Assembly: GCF_047324305.1 (NCBI RefSeq)
Contig: NZ_CP178740.1
Span: forward strand, 5,518,001-5,582,000
Direction: 5' to 3'
Length of the DNA stretch: 64,000 nt
DNA from: Acerihabitans sp047324305
GTDB taxonomy: Bacteria > Pseudomonadota > Gammaproteobacteria > Enterobacterales > Enterobacteriaceae
Numbering within the stretch: the stretch's first letter is position 1; every line of letters begins with the position of its first letter. Shown here in pieces: positions 43,137 to 51,738 of the stretch. Made by a program: the position numbers and the translations under genes. The notes beneath the pieces were generated by a model. That model saw nothing but the letters and a program-made list of their open reading frames with translations. It ran no database searches and was not told the DNA's origin.

Positions 43137-44345
43137 TTACTCCTTCGCTATCGGCACGGCGTTTTCATCGATTTTGGTCTCGCCCTGAATAGCCGCAATC
43201 TTCTTCTCAACGTCTGCGACCTGCTCTTTGCCGTGCAGTAATGTATAGGTCAGATCAAACTGGGTGCTGGCTCCCGGCTGCAGTTGCTTAACGCGTTTTT
43301 GCTCACGCTCGATGGTGACCGGGTAAGCATAGCTGGTGCCTGGTTCGATACCCGTTACATACCCCTGTTTTACCGTATCGGTATTCTTCCATAACGTCAG
43401 CACGGGTAACTGACGGGTATCGAACTGGATGGATGCGCCCTGATCTCCCTCTTTGTTCACGACTGCCGCCAGTGATTGGTGGTTCTGGTCGGATAGCGGC
43501 CTGATGTTAAAGACCATTTCATCAAACCCTTTGGTCGGACCGGCAAAGGTTTGCCATGTCTTCAGTCCGTCTTTGGCATAATCGTTAAACGGACTGATAC
43601 TGGCCATCGGCGCCAGGAAGCGCGCGCCGTTTTCCAGAATCGGCGCGCCGAAATTGCTGTGATAGATAATCTGGTAATCGTGGGGATAATCCGCATGGTT
43701 GGTTAAGACGTCATGCAGGCTGAAACTGTTGCTACCAGGCACATAGCGCAGTTCGGTCATGGTCTGCAAATCGGCTTTCTTGAAGGTGCTTTCTTTGATC
43801 AGGCCACGAATGTGAATTTCATAGGGCGCCGTATCCGCCACCTCCACTTCCACCTGTGAGGCCGGGGTGTTGCCCGCTTTACCATGCAGCGTGTAGATTT
43901 GACCGTCTGCGGTAACCGGATGACCGGTCCATTCATAGCCACAGCGGACTATCATTTCATTAAAACCTTCCAGCCAGCCCACCCCATTGCGGCTTTCCAG
44001 ATTGATAAACGCCGGGTTGACCACCTCTTTGACGGGGGAATCCCAGCCCATTTTCGAACCGAAGCCTTCAACCCGCAGCAGGTTCATCCCGCGGGTTGGA
44101 CTCAGGGTAATGGTGAGGCCATCTTTGCTGCTGATGACAATCACTTTGCTGCCTTCTTGTTTACCGCCGTGCAGCACTTTCTGTTCAATGCTGAACGTCT
44201 TATCCTTTACCTTCAGCTCTGTGCTTGAAATCTTCCAGTTTCCCTTTTCAGCGCCCACTTCAGCACTTGTCAGCACCCAGGTTTTAGCCGCGGCATGACC
44301 CGAAATCATGACTGCAAGTACCGTTAAAGCCAGTTTAGTTTTCAT
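43137..44345 (-). CDS. Periplasmic aldose-1-epimerase-like protein (DUF4432)
   Basis: 402 residues with a signal peptide (LALTVLAVMISGHAAA-K). The mature protein is galactose-mutarotase-like: TITLSPTRGMNLLRVEGFGSKMGWDSP, GWLEGFNEMIVRCGYEWTG, YTLHGKAGNTPASQVEVEV, and YHSNFGAPILENGARFLAPM. DUF4432 proteins are mostly cytoplasmic, so export is notable. The conserved histidine and glutamate (HGKAGNTP; GIEPGT) are present. It is convergent with the sugar operon and may work on the same class of sugar outside the cytoplasm, but no operon link exists. Confidence 0.78.
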   Translation of the reverse strand: MKTKLALTVLAVMISGHAAAKTWVLTSAEVGAEKGNWKISSTELKVKDKTFSIEQKVLHGGKQEGSKVIVISSKDGLTITLSPTRGMNLLRVEGFGSKMGWDSPVKEVVNPAFINLESRNGVGWLEGFNEMIVRCGYEWTGHPVTADGQIYTLHGKAGNTPASQVEVEVADTAPYEIHIRGLIKESTFKKADLQTMTELRYVPGSNSFSLHDVLTNHADYPHDYQIIYHSNFGAPILENGARFLAPMASISPFNDYAKDGLKTWQTFAGPTKGFDEMVFNIRPLSDQNHQSLAAVVNKEGDQGASIQFDTRQLPVLTLWKNTDTVKQGYVTGIEPGTSYAYPVTIEREQKRVKQLQPGASTQFDLTYTLLHGKEQVADVEKKIAAIQGETKIDENAVPIAKE

Positions 44346-44739
44346 TTCTCTTCCCTTTTGCTGAATCGATTATTGTTTTGCCTAAGAAAATCTACTGGCA
44401 AGCAGGTTAAAGAAATGTGATGAGCTTCACCTGATAGAAAAGTGAACTAAAAATGCGATAAAAATGGGGTTCATATCGCAATAATAATGAAATAACATCG
44501 ATGCATTACTTTATATTTGCGTTATACAACAACATTTGCTTTATCGTTTCAGCTAAATTATTACTGATGTGGCCCGGACGTGTGCGCCGGGTAGAAATGA
44601 CGAGGCGTTAACCAAAAGCGGGTCAGGGATGGTTTAGGCTGAAACTGACGCACAGGTGTTTCTCCTCCCGGGAAAACTAACGGGCGCAAAGACTGGGAAG
44701 CCCGGCGCCGTTTTCCCCTGTCAGGCGCCCTTTTGTGCC

Positions 44740-44854
44740 GGCTGACGAATCGGGCTTTGATTCGCCAGCCGTAAGCCTTGTAGGCACAGGAACTTCTGTG
44801 AGGTTTATCGGCAATGCGGAAAAACAAGGTGCCATTTCTGGTCAGCCGATAAAC
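44740..44854. ncRNA. Candidate structured RNA or repeat element (three hairpins)
   Basis: Three inverted repeats lie in about 115 bases. GGCTG-A-CGAATC pairs with GATTCG-C-CAGCC around a 7-base loop (44740-44770). CACAG (44785-44789) pairs with CTGTG (44796-44800). GTTTATCGGC (44803-44812) pairs with GCCGATAAAC (44845-44854) over 32 bases. This is more structure than expected by chance in a non-coding gap. Strand and function are unknown. Confidence 0.35.
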
Positions 44855-44979
44855 GCAGCGCCAGGCCGCAGGTCTTGTCAGCCAGCATAAGCCGGTTATT
44901 CTTCAGGCGCATGATAGGCACTCACCCGTCTTCCGGCCCGCTTACGGGCACAGGCTCTTTTCGCATCACCAGACATAGA

Positions 44980-45013
44980 AAAGCCCGCGTCAGTTCCCTG
45001 AAACGGGCTTTTT
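44980..45013 (-). terminator. Bidirectional terminator after katG
   Basis: AAGCCCG (44981-44987) pairs with CGGGCTT (45004-45010), flanked by A-run and T-run (AAAA / TTTT) so it can act on both strands. It lies about 40 bases past the katG stop. Confidence 0.7.
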
Positions 45014-45051
45014 ACCAGGCGATCTCTATCGTTGCTGCCGGTCAACAATTT

Positions 45052-47262
45052 TTATAAGTCGAATCGATCCAGATTCATCACCTTCGTCCAGGCCGCGACA
45101 AAGTCTTTAACAAACTTTTCTTTGGCATCACTGCTGGCGTAAACCTCTGCTGATGCACGTAATACGGCATTAGAGCCAAATACCAGGTCGGCGCGCGTTG
45201 CACTGTATTTGACCTCGCCACTGGCGCGATAGCGCCCCTCGAATCGTTCACCTGAGGAGTCGATGGCTCTCCATTCAATGGCCATATCCAGTAGATTTAC
45301 AAAGAAGTCAGTATTAAGTTCACCCAGGTTATTTGTAAACACGCCAAGCTGGCTGCCATCGTAGTTTGTTCCAAGCGCCCGTAAACCCCCGATGAGCACC
45401 GTTAATTCCGGCACGGTGAGGGTAAGCTGCTGTGCCTTGTCGATCAGGAGATCCTCAGTCGATGTACTGTCGAAAACACCGCGATAGTTACGGAAACCAT
45501 CCGCTTTTGGTTTAAGCAATTCGAACATGGCGATATCAGTCTGATCCTGGCGGGCATCCACACGACCTGGCGTGAAAGGCACATCAATCTCAACGCCGGC
45601 CGCTTTCGCCGCCCGTTCTACACCGACCACGCCGGCCAGCACGATCACATCCGCCAGGGAAGCTTTCTGCAATGACTGCTGAATGGCTTCCAGCGTGGGC
45701 AGGACGCGGGCGGCAATGACGTTCACGTCCCATTCTCTTTGCGGCAGCAGCGCCAGCCGCGCCCCGTTTGCGCCGCCCCGTTTGTCGCCGCCGCGGAAGG
45801 TTGATGCCGAAGCCCATGCCACCGAGGCCAGTTCACCGGCGCTCAGGCCGGATGCGGCAATTTTTTCTTTCAGCAGTGCGATATCGGCGCTAGTCGGGTG
45901 ATATACCGGCAGCGGCAGCGGATCCTGCCAGATTAAGTCTTCTTTTGGCACCTCGGGCCCGATATAACGCGCCTTGGGTCCCATATCCCTGTGAGTCAGC
46001 TTGTACCACGCCCGGGCAAAGGCTTCGTTGAAAGCCTGGGGATCGTCATGGAAACGACGCGCTATCTTTTCAAACTCCGGATCGAAACGAAGCGTCAGAT
46101 CGGTGACCAGCATGGTGGGTTTGCGTTTTTTTTCGGCATCAAAGGCATCAGGAATACTCTGCGGCGCATTGACCGCTTCAAACTGGATAGCGCCCGCCGG
46201 ACTGCGCGTCTGTACCCACTCATATTTAAACAGATTTTCGAAGAAGTTATGGCTCCACTGCGTTGGCGTCTGCGACCAGATCACTTCCAGACCGGAGGTG
46301 ATGGCATCAGCCCCGGCACCCGAGCCAAAACTGCTCGCCCAGCCCAGGCCTTGCGCTTCAATAGCCGCGGTTTCAGGGTCAACGCCGACATGGCTGGCGG
46401 GACCTGCGCCATGCGTTTTGCCCAGCGTATGGCCGCCGGCGATTAACGCAACGGTCTCTTCATCGTTCATCCCCATATTGCCGAAGGTGGCGCGGATAGC
46501 CGGGGCGGCCGAGGCGGGATCACCACTGTGGTTGGGGCCTTCGGGATTGACGTAAATCAGCCCCATTTCCGTTGCGCCCAGCGGCGATTGCGCCAGCGAT
46601 TCAGGATGGCGGTGTTCAAGCCAGGTTGTCTCGCCGCCCCAGTTCACGTCCAGATCGGGTTCCCATACGTCTTCGCGCCCGGCACCAAAGCCAAAGGTAC
46701 GGAAACCGGAGTTTTCCAGAGCGACGTTGCCCGCAAGGATATAGAGGTCGGCCCAGGAAATTTTTTGCCCGTATTTTTGCTTCACCGGCCACAGCAAACG
46801 GCGCGCCTTGTCGAGGCTGACATTATCTGGCCAGGAGTTCAACGGTGCGAAGCGCTGCTGGCCGCGTCCCGAGCCGCCGCGCCCGTCGACGGCGCGATAA
46901 GTCCCGGCGCTATGCCACGCCAAGCGGATGAAAAGACCGATATAACTGCCCCAGTCGGCGGGCCACCAGGGTTGCGACTCAGTGAGCAGCGCTTTCAGGT
47001 CGGCTTTGAGCGCGGAGTAATCTAATTTGGCGAATTCCTGGCGGTAATCAAAGGATTCGTCCAACGGGTTAGAGCGGGTTGAGTGCTGATTCAGGAGGTC
47101 GACTCTGAGCTGGTTAGGCCACCAGTCCCGATTATGTGTCCCTCCGCCGGATGCCTTATTGGAATTTCCTTCATGAAAAGGGCATTTACTCTCTGATGCT
47201 TCTCTTTCTGCTTCAACAATCGGCTTTGCGTCTTTTGCTTCTTCATCAATCGAATTGCTCAT
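45052..47262 (-). CDS. katG: Catalase-peroxidase KatG
   Basis: 736 residues, matching E. coli KatG throughout. The haem site has FIRLAWHSAGTYR (catalytic Arg, Trp, His) and the proximal GGHTLGKTHGAG. The Met-Tyr-Trp adduct residues are kept: Trp in RLAWH, Tyr in MGLIYVNPEG and, 26 residues later, Met in FGNMGMND. The C-terminal non-haem domain is intact to LDRFDL. Only the N-terminal 35 residues differ (acidic, KCPFHEGN). The start at 47262 (MSNSIDEE) has AGGAG seven bases upstream. It removes hydrogen peroxide. No regulator gene is adjacent. Confidence 0.95.
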   Translation of the reverse strand: MSNSIDEEAKDAKPIVEAEREASESKCPFHEGNSNKASGGGTHNRDWWPNQLRVDLLNQHSTRSNPLDESFDYRQEFAKLDYSALKADLKALLTESQPWWPADWGSYIGLFIRLAWHSAGTYRAVDGRGGSGRGQQRFAPLNSWPDNVSLDKARRLLWPVKQKYGQKISWADLYILAGNVALENSGFRTFGFGAGREDVWEPDLDVNWGGETTWLEHRHPESLAQSPLGATEMGLIYVNPEGPNHSGDPASAAPAIRATFGNMGMNDEETVALIAGGHTLGKTHGAGPASHVGVDPETAAIEAQGLGWASSFGSGAGADAITSGLEVIWSQTPTQWSHNFFENLFKYEWVQTRSPAGAIQFEAVNAPQSIPDAFDAEKKRKPTMLVTDLTLRFDPEFEKIARRFHDDPQAFNEAFARAWYKLTHRDMGPKARYIGPEVPKEDLIWQDPLPLPVYHPTSADIALLKEKIAASGLSAGELASVAWASASTFRGGDKRGGANGARLALLPQREWDVNVIAARVLPTLEAIQQSLQKASLADVIVLAGVVGVERAAKAAGVEIDVPFTPGRVDARQDQTDIAMFELLKPKADGFRNYRGVFDSTSTEDLLIDKAQQLTLTVPELTVLIGGLRALGTNYDGSQLGVFTNNLGELNTDFFVNLLDMAIEWRAIDSSGERFEGRYRASGEVKYSATRADLVFGSNAVLRASAEVYASSDAKEKFVKDFVAAWTKVMNLDRFDL

Positions 47263-47584
47263 GACCATACTCCTTTTATGTATTCTCATTGCTACTCTAT
47301 ACGCGGACTTAACCCAGTCACACCTGTATTACCCTATGTATTTGATAGACCTCTCCATAGGATTACAGCGTTCATTCTTTGGTGTTAATCATGCAAGCGT
47401 TCTTTCCCTGCGCCTATATTGCCAGTTAATGGCAAAGGGATTCCCTGCCAGAGACGCAAAATAAGAAAAGCCCAGGCGGATTGATAAATATTGATCAGGG
47501 CGGCTTGTTGCCAATATGTTAAATTGCCAGTAAGTAGTATAAGTGTTAGGATATTATATATTTTGTATAATCCGTAGAGGCCCT
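47263..47584. promoter_or_regulatory. Divergent region katG / GntR with AT-rich dyad
   Basis: No gene. ATTATA (47553-47558) and TATAAT (47566-47571) form a dyad ending 13 bases before the GntR start. ATATTATATA here recurs in the palindrome at 49517-49532. Confidence 0.5.
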
Positions 47585-48244
47585 ATGCTGCAGCACGAGA
47601 GCATCAGCCATAAAGTTTATGAGCTGCTAAAGCAGGAGATCATTTCCAATCAGCTTAAATCCGGTGAGCGGCTTATCGTTAAAAATCTGAGCGTACGGTT
47701 TGGCGTCAGCGGCATACCCGTGAGGGAAGCGCTGTTTCGTCTCGCCGCAGAAAAACTCATTTTACTGGAGCATAACAAAGGATTCCGGGTGGCGGATAAA
47801 CCCGACGCCCGGGATATTGCCCAGTGGCAGCAGGCGCGCCTGCTGATTGAGCCTGCCATAGCCGACATGGTCCTTACGAATATTACGCCGGATGAAATCG
47901 CTTATCTTCGCCAGCTCAATGATTCCATGCGTACCCACCATTATGGCCCCCGGTATGAACAGTACAGTTATTTCATTAATCTTAATGCCGAATTTCATAA
48001 GCACATTGTCATTGCGTCACGTAATGATTTAATTATCGAGATGTACGCCACCCTGAACTATGGACCGCAGGTGGGCCGCTTTCACGAGGAGCGCGGCGTG
48101 CCTGACCTGCAACTGTTGTGCGATGAGCATGATGAGATTATCGATGCCATAGAGCGGCGGGACGCGGAAATGTATCGCAGTAAATCAGCGGACCACATCA
48201 TCCTGGGCTTTGACCGCCAAATCTCATACAGCACAGCCCGATAA
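47585..48244 (+). CDS. GntR-family regulator (FadR/FCD type)
   Basis: 219 residues. The N-terminal winged helix spans SISHKVYELLKQEIISNQLKSGERLIVK and VRFGVSGIPVREALFRLAAEKLILLEHNKGF (in parts). The C-terminal FCD domain has HKHIVIASRNDLIIEMYATLN and HDEIIDAIERRDAEMYRSKSADHI with the metal-binding histidine pattern. AGAGG precedes the ATG at 47585. FCD regulators sense organic acids. It is the likely controller of the CoA-transferase operon 1.3 kb away. Confidence 0.87.
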   Translation: MLQHESISHKVYELLKQEIISNQLKSGERLIVKNLSVRFGVSGIPVREALFRLAAEKLILLEHNKGFRVADKPDARDIAQWQQARLLIEPAIADMVLTNITPDEIAYLRQLNDSMRTHHYGPRYEQYSYFINLNAEFHKHIVIASRNDLIIEMYATLNYGPQVGRFHEERGVPDLQLLCDEHDEIIDAIERRDAEMYRSKSADHIILGFDRQISYSTAR

Positions 48245-48305
48245 AACGCGCCCTTTAGTTTCCCTAACGCCGCCGGGCGGGCGTAGGGATAAATCCGCAT
48301 ATTCC

Positions 48306-49421
48306 TCAGGGCAGGTAGCGCCCGTGGTTTTCCCGGATGGCGTCGAAGATATCCCCGGCCTGTTTTCCGCTAACCAGGCCATCGCGGACGATGGCGGATG
48401 AACTGTCTTGGAACGGGATGTAGCCGTGATACTTTGGCCGGACATAGGCATTGGCAACGGTTGAAAACGTGTTGCGGAAAAAGTTGCCCGTCAGTTCGTT
48501 GGCATGGTGATCATGCCATGCCCGGACATTGGCGGGCTGTCCGCCGTTTTCAACCACCAGCGTGGACTGTACGCGTTCTGACACATACCGCATGATGTGG
48601 TCGATAAGACCAGGCGTTAGCCCGCAATGCACGGAAATCGCCAGCCCGGTCCCGCCCAAAATGGATCCACGCATAGCCGGTTCGCCGCAGTGGGGAATGT
48701 CAACGAAGCTGACGGGCCTGCCGTCGTCAGGCGTGGCGTAATTGACATAACCGAAAATGGCGGGACACAGGTCAACACGTCCCTGAGCCATTTCATCCAG
48801 CAACCCGATGGGGTTAAGATCAACCAGCCCGGGCTGCTGAGAGGAATAAATCTCCCTCATAAATGTCAGCGCCTGGGCCGCCACCGCCTTATCCAGGACA
48901 AAATCATTGCCCAAAAAAAGCGTGCCCCCCAGCGACAGGCTAATGGCATAAAATGTCAAAAGCGCATGAGGTCCGCCCAACGACAGCGCCACCCGTCCCG
49001 GGTTTAACCGGCTCAAACGTAGGACTTCCTGCCAGGTGTCCGGCTGGGCCGAGGCGGCCTGCCCGGCCAGCGCGCAAACCTGGGCGGCGGCATCAATGGG
49101 AATGGCCCAGTGCCGGCCGTAATACTGGTAACTGTCAAAGGAGGGACCTACGCTGCTGTTACGCAGGAAGGATAACTGCGCCTCGCTTAGAAACGCCTCC
49201 AGGGGACGTAAACAGCCTTTCTCCGCCGCTTCACCGATGCCGGGATTATCGACAATCAGGAAATCATATCTCTCGGCGAGCTCATCAATGGGATGGGACT
49301 CAAAACCTTCCAGTTTCTGGACAGCCCAGTCCACCTTTACCGCACCGTCTTCTCGCGCCCACGCCTGAAGAGGCCGGTAGCCGCGCGGATGATCCCAGGT
49401 TAACCCTTTGAATGTTTTCAT
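48306..49421 (-). CDS. Solute-binding-like protein (family 1) without signal peptide
   Basis: 371 residues from MKTFKGLTWDHPRGYRPL. It has the family-1 extracellular solute-binding fold: ERYDFLIVDNPGIGEAA, HWAIPIDAAAQVCA, LSLGGPHALLTFYAISLSLGG and FFRNTFSTVANAYVRPKYHGYIPFQ. There is no signal peptide from this start (AAAGGAATTATA upstream) or from the longer frame. A cytoplasmic copy could be a ligand sensor or an enzyme-like binder. It is divergent from the CaiB-type operon, sharing a 190-base promoter with a perfect palindrome. Confidence 0.72.
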   Translation of the reverse strand: MKTFKGLTWDHPRGYRPLQAWAREDGAVKVDWAVQKLEGFESHPIDELAERYDFLIVDNPGIGEAAEKGCLRPLEAFLSEAQLSFLRNSSVGPSFDSYQYYGRHWAIPIDAAAQVCALAGQAASAQPDTWQEVLRLSRLNPGRVALSLGGPHALLTFYAISLSLGGTLFLGNDFVLDKAVAAQALTFMREIYSSQQPGLVDLNPIGLLDEMAQGRVDLCPAIFGYVNYATPDDGRPVSFVDIPHCGEPAMRGSILGGTGLAISVHCGLTPGLIDHIMRYVSERVQSTLVVENGGQPANVRAWHDHHANELTGNFFRNTFSTVANAYVRPKYHGYIPFQDSSSAIVRDGLVSGKQAGDIFDAIRENHGRYLP

Positions 49422-49516
49422 TATAATTCCTTTATTAATTAATAAGATACCAAACACTGACCCTGATTCTATCGGTTAGCACGCATAGAAATTTCGATCA
49501 TCATCACACTTTTTTA

Positions 49517-49532
49517 AATATTATATATAATA
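49517..49532. promoter_or_regulatory. 16-bp perfect palindrome, candidate GntR operator
   Basis: ATATTATATATAATAT sits between the divergent solute-binding-like gene and the CoA-transferase operon, 81 bases before the latter. Its first ten bases recur upstream of the GntR gene. AT-rich palindromes can be chance in promoters. Confidence 0.5.
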
Positions 49533-49613
49533 TCTAATAAATTTCGCCTAAATTATTTCCATCAATCATCCCCGCCCCGGATGGCGGCGTTTCTGAGAGC
49601 AAGAGGTCGTTTT

Positions 49614-50828
49614 ATGTCAATTCTTAAAGGGTATCGGGTACTTGACTGTTCAATTGCGATGGCCGGGCCGTTTGCGGCGCTGCGCATGGGGGATATGGGC
49701 GCCGATGTGATTAAAGTCGAGCCGACCTCCGGCGAATGGCAACGCCACACGTCGGCCGGCGCCGCATTTGGAAACGTCATCAACACGTCGTTTCTGTCCC
49801 TGAACCGTAACAAGCGCAGCCTGGCCGTGAACCTGAAAGATGAAGAGGGCAAGGCGCTGTTGTATAAGCTGGTTAAAACAGCGGATGTCTTTATTCAAAA
49901 CTATCGCCCGGGTGTCGCTGCGCGTCTGGGCGTGGACTATGAAACCCTGAAAAAAATAAAACCGGATTTAGTGTATGTTTCAATGTCCGGCTACGGGGAA
50001 ACCGGTCCCTATTCAAAACGCCCGGGCCAGGATTTACTGTTGCAGTCGCTCAGCGGCGCCATGCTCAGTACCGGTGCGGCCGGTACCCCGCCCCAACCTT
50101 CCGGCCAGTACGTGGTCGACGCCATTACCGCGTATACCGCATTTGAAGGGGCGCTGGCGGCGCTCCTTCACCGTGAACGTACCGGCGAAGGCCAGTTGGT
50201 CCAGGTCAACATGCTGGATGCGATCATCGCCAACCAGATGCAGGAAATGACCGTATTCACGCAGGGCCGCAAACCGCAGCGCCGCAGCGAAGAACCGCAC
50301 GGGCACTGTTATATCCGCGCGCCGTATGGTGTGTTTAAAACGGCCGACAGCTATATCACCCTGGTGACGCCGCACCTGCCCACGCTCGGCAAAATCCTCG
50401 ACGTGCCTGAATTCGACACCATGGAAGATGAAGTCGACGGGCATACATTGCCTCAGCGCGATTTCATTTTCCGGGTGACCCGCGAAAAACTGCGGGAGCG
50501 CACCACCAAAGAATGGCGGGCCGCTTTTGATGCGGAAGGACTGTGGAGCAGTGAGGTCTACGGTTATGAAGACGTGGTGCAAGATCCGCAGGTCATTCAC
50601 AACGAAACCTTCGTCGAATACGACCATCCGAGCGAAGGGAAAGTGAAGACGCCGGGCTTCGCCATTAAATTCAGCAAAACCCCCTCTTCCATCTATCGCC
50701 CGACGCCGTTTGTCGGCCAGCATACGGATGAAATCCTGGCCGAACTGGGCTTCACTGAGCAGCAAATCGCCGCCCTGAAGGAAACCGGCACGGTCATCCG
50801 CACCAATGGAGAGAAAATCGATGGCTGA
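49614..50828 (+). CDS. CaiB/BaiF family III CoA-transferase
   Basis: 404 residues with the family III pattern: GYRVLDCSIAMAGPFAALRMGDMGADVIKVE at the N-terminus (in parts), FIQNYRPGVAARLGVDY, and the nucleophile Asp140 in RPGQDLLLQSLSGAM. It moves CoA between carboxylic acids, usually an acyl-CoA and a carnitine- or succinate-like acid. AGAGGTCG precedes the ATG at 49614. Its stop overlaps the crotonase start by eight bases. Confidence 0.88.
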   Translation: MSILKGYRVLDCSIAMAGPFAALRMGDMGADVIKVEPTSGEWQRHTSAGAAFGNVINTSFLSLNRNKRSLAVNLKDEEGKALLYKLVKTADVFIQNYRPGVAARLGVDYETLKKIKPDLVYVSMSGYGETGPYSKRPGQDLLLQSLSGAMLSTGAAGTPPQPSGQYVVDAITAYTAFEGALAALLHRERTGEGQLVQVNMLDAIIANQMQEMTVFTQGRKPQRRSEEPHGHCYIRAPYGVFKTADSYITLVTPHLPTLGKILDVPEFDTMEDEVDGHTLPQRDFIFRVTREKLRERTTKEWRAAFDAEGLWSSEVYGYEDVVQDPQVIHNETFVEYDHPSEGKVKTPGFAIKFSKTPSSIYRPTPFVGQHTDEILAELGFTEQQIAALKETGTVIRTNGEKIDG

Positions 50829-51615
50829 GTTCGACTTTGAAATTGATCCCAACGTGCAGTTTACGTTGGCGGACAGCGTCGCCATTATCGCGCTGAATCG
50901 CCCGGAAAAACTGAACGCCGTCACCCCCGCCATGTCGGTCGCCATCACGAAACTTGCTTCATGGTGTAACGAAGCGCCTGACGTCCGCGTGGTGGTACTG
51001 ACGGCAAACGGCCCTAAAGCCTTCTGCTGCGGCAGCGATATCAAAGAGCTGGATTCTTACCCGTCTCCGTGGATCCACCGTATGAAACACGATCACTGCG
51101 ACGCGATGGCGGAAATCACCAAACCCACGATCTGCGCGATTAACGGTTACGCCCTCGGGGGCGGCCTGGAGCTGGCTTTGTGCTGTGATATCCGCGTCAG
51201 CACCCGTAATGCCCTTTTTGGCGCGCCGGAAATCAAGTTGGGCTGGGTCGGCGGCGGCGGTATGGCGGTGTACCTGAATAAAACCATCGGCGCGTCCCGC
51301 GCGTCGCGCATGCTTTACACCGGCGATCCGGTTGACGCCGCCACCGGGCTGGCATGGGGCATCGTTGATGAATTGTTTGAATCGGCCGAAGCGATGATGG
51401 CGTCGGTGAAAGCGCTGGCCTCCACTATTGCGTCACGCCCGCCGATTGCGGCCCAGACGGCGAAGCTGAACATGCGCGCCGCGGTCAATATGCCGCTCGA
51501 CCAGGCTGTTCGCTACGAGCGCGACCTGCGTACCCTATGCTTTTACACCGACGATGCACGGGAAGGTAAAGCCGCGTTTAAAGAAAAACGCACGCCGCAT
51601 TTCAAAGGGGAATAA
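50821..51615 (+). CDS. Enoyl-CoA hydratase/isomerase (crotonase) family
   Basis: 264 residues with the crotonase pattern: the CoA-binding VVVLTANGPKAFCCGSDIKEL oxyanion loop, GYALGGGLELALCCDIRVS (first glutamate), and FGAPEIKLGWVGGGGM (second glutamate; the usual PGAGG is replaced by GGGG). Such enzymes hydrate, dehydrate or isomerise CoA esters, as CaiD does after CaiB. Coupled by overlap to the CoA-transferase. Confidence 0.88.
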   Translation: MAEFDFEIDPNVQFTLADSVAIIALNRPEKLNAVTPAMSVAITKLASWCNEAPDVRVVVLTANGPKAFCCGSDIKELDSYPSPWIHRMKHDHCDAMAEITKPTICAINGYALGGGLELALCCDIRVSTRNALFGAPEIKLGWVGGGGMAVYLNKTIGASRASRMLYTGDPVDAATGLAWGIVDELFESAEAMMASVKALASTIASRPPIAAQTAKLNMRAAVNMPLDQAVRYERDLRTLCFYTDDAREGKAAFKEKRTPHFKGE

Positions 51616-51738
51616 CGCCTCACTATCCGGTGTCCGTGTTTAGCGGACCCCCTTTACAGCTGAACATCTTATTATCAAACACCCTAATCATCTTTGGTGA
51701 TGAGGAATAACTATAGCCACAGAACAGGGGAAAACCCT

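Larger units (their letters stand above)
44346..45051. other. 700-base intergenic region with nested hairpins
   Basis: The first 170 bases are the AT-rich promoter of the DUF4432 gene. From about 44560 the sequence becomes GC-rich and holds closely packed inverted repeats (see 44740-44854), then the katG terminator. A minus-strand frame of 88 codons (44561-44827) is Arg/Pro/Ser-rich with no recognisable motifs, so I do not call it a gene. Confidence 0.5.

Noticed and set aside
44561..44827. Minus-strand frame of 88 codons
   Set aside because: Arg/Pro-rich, covers the hairpin cluster, no recognisable domain.
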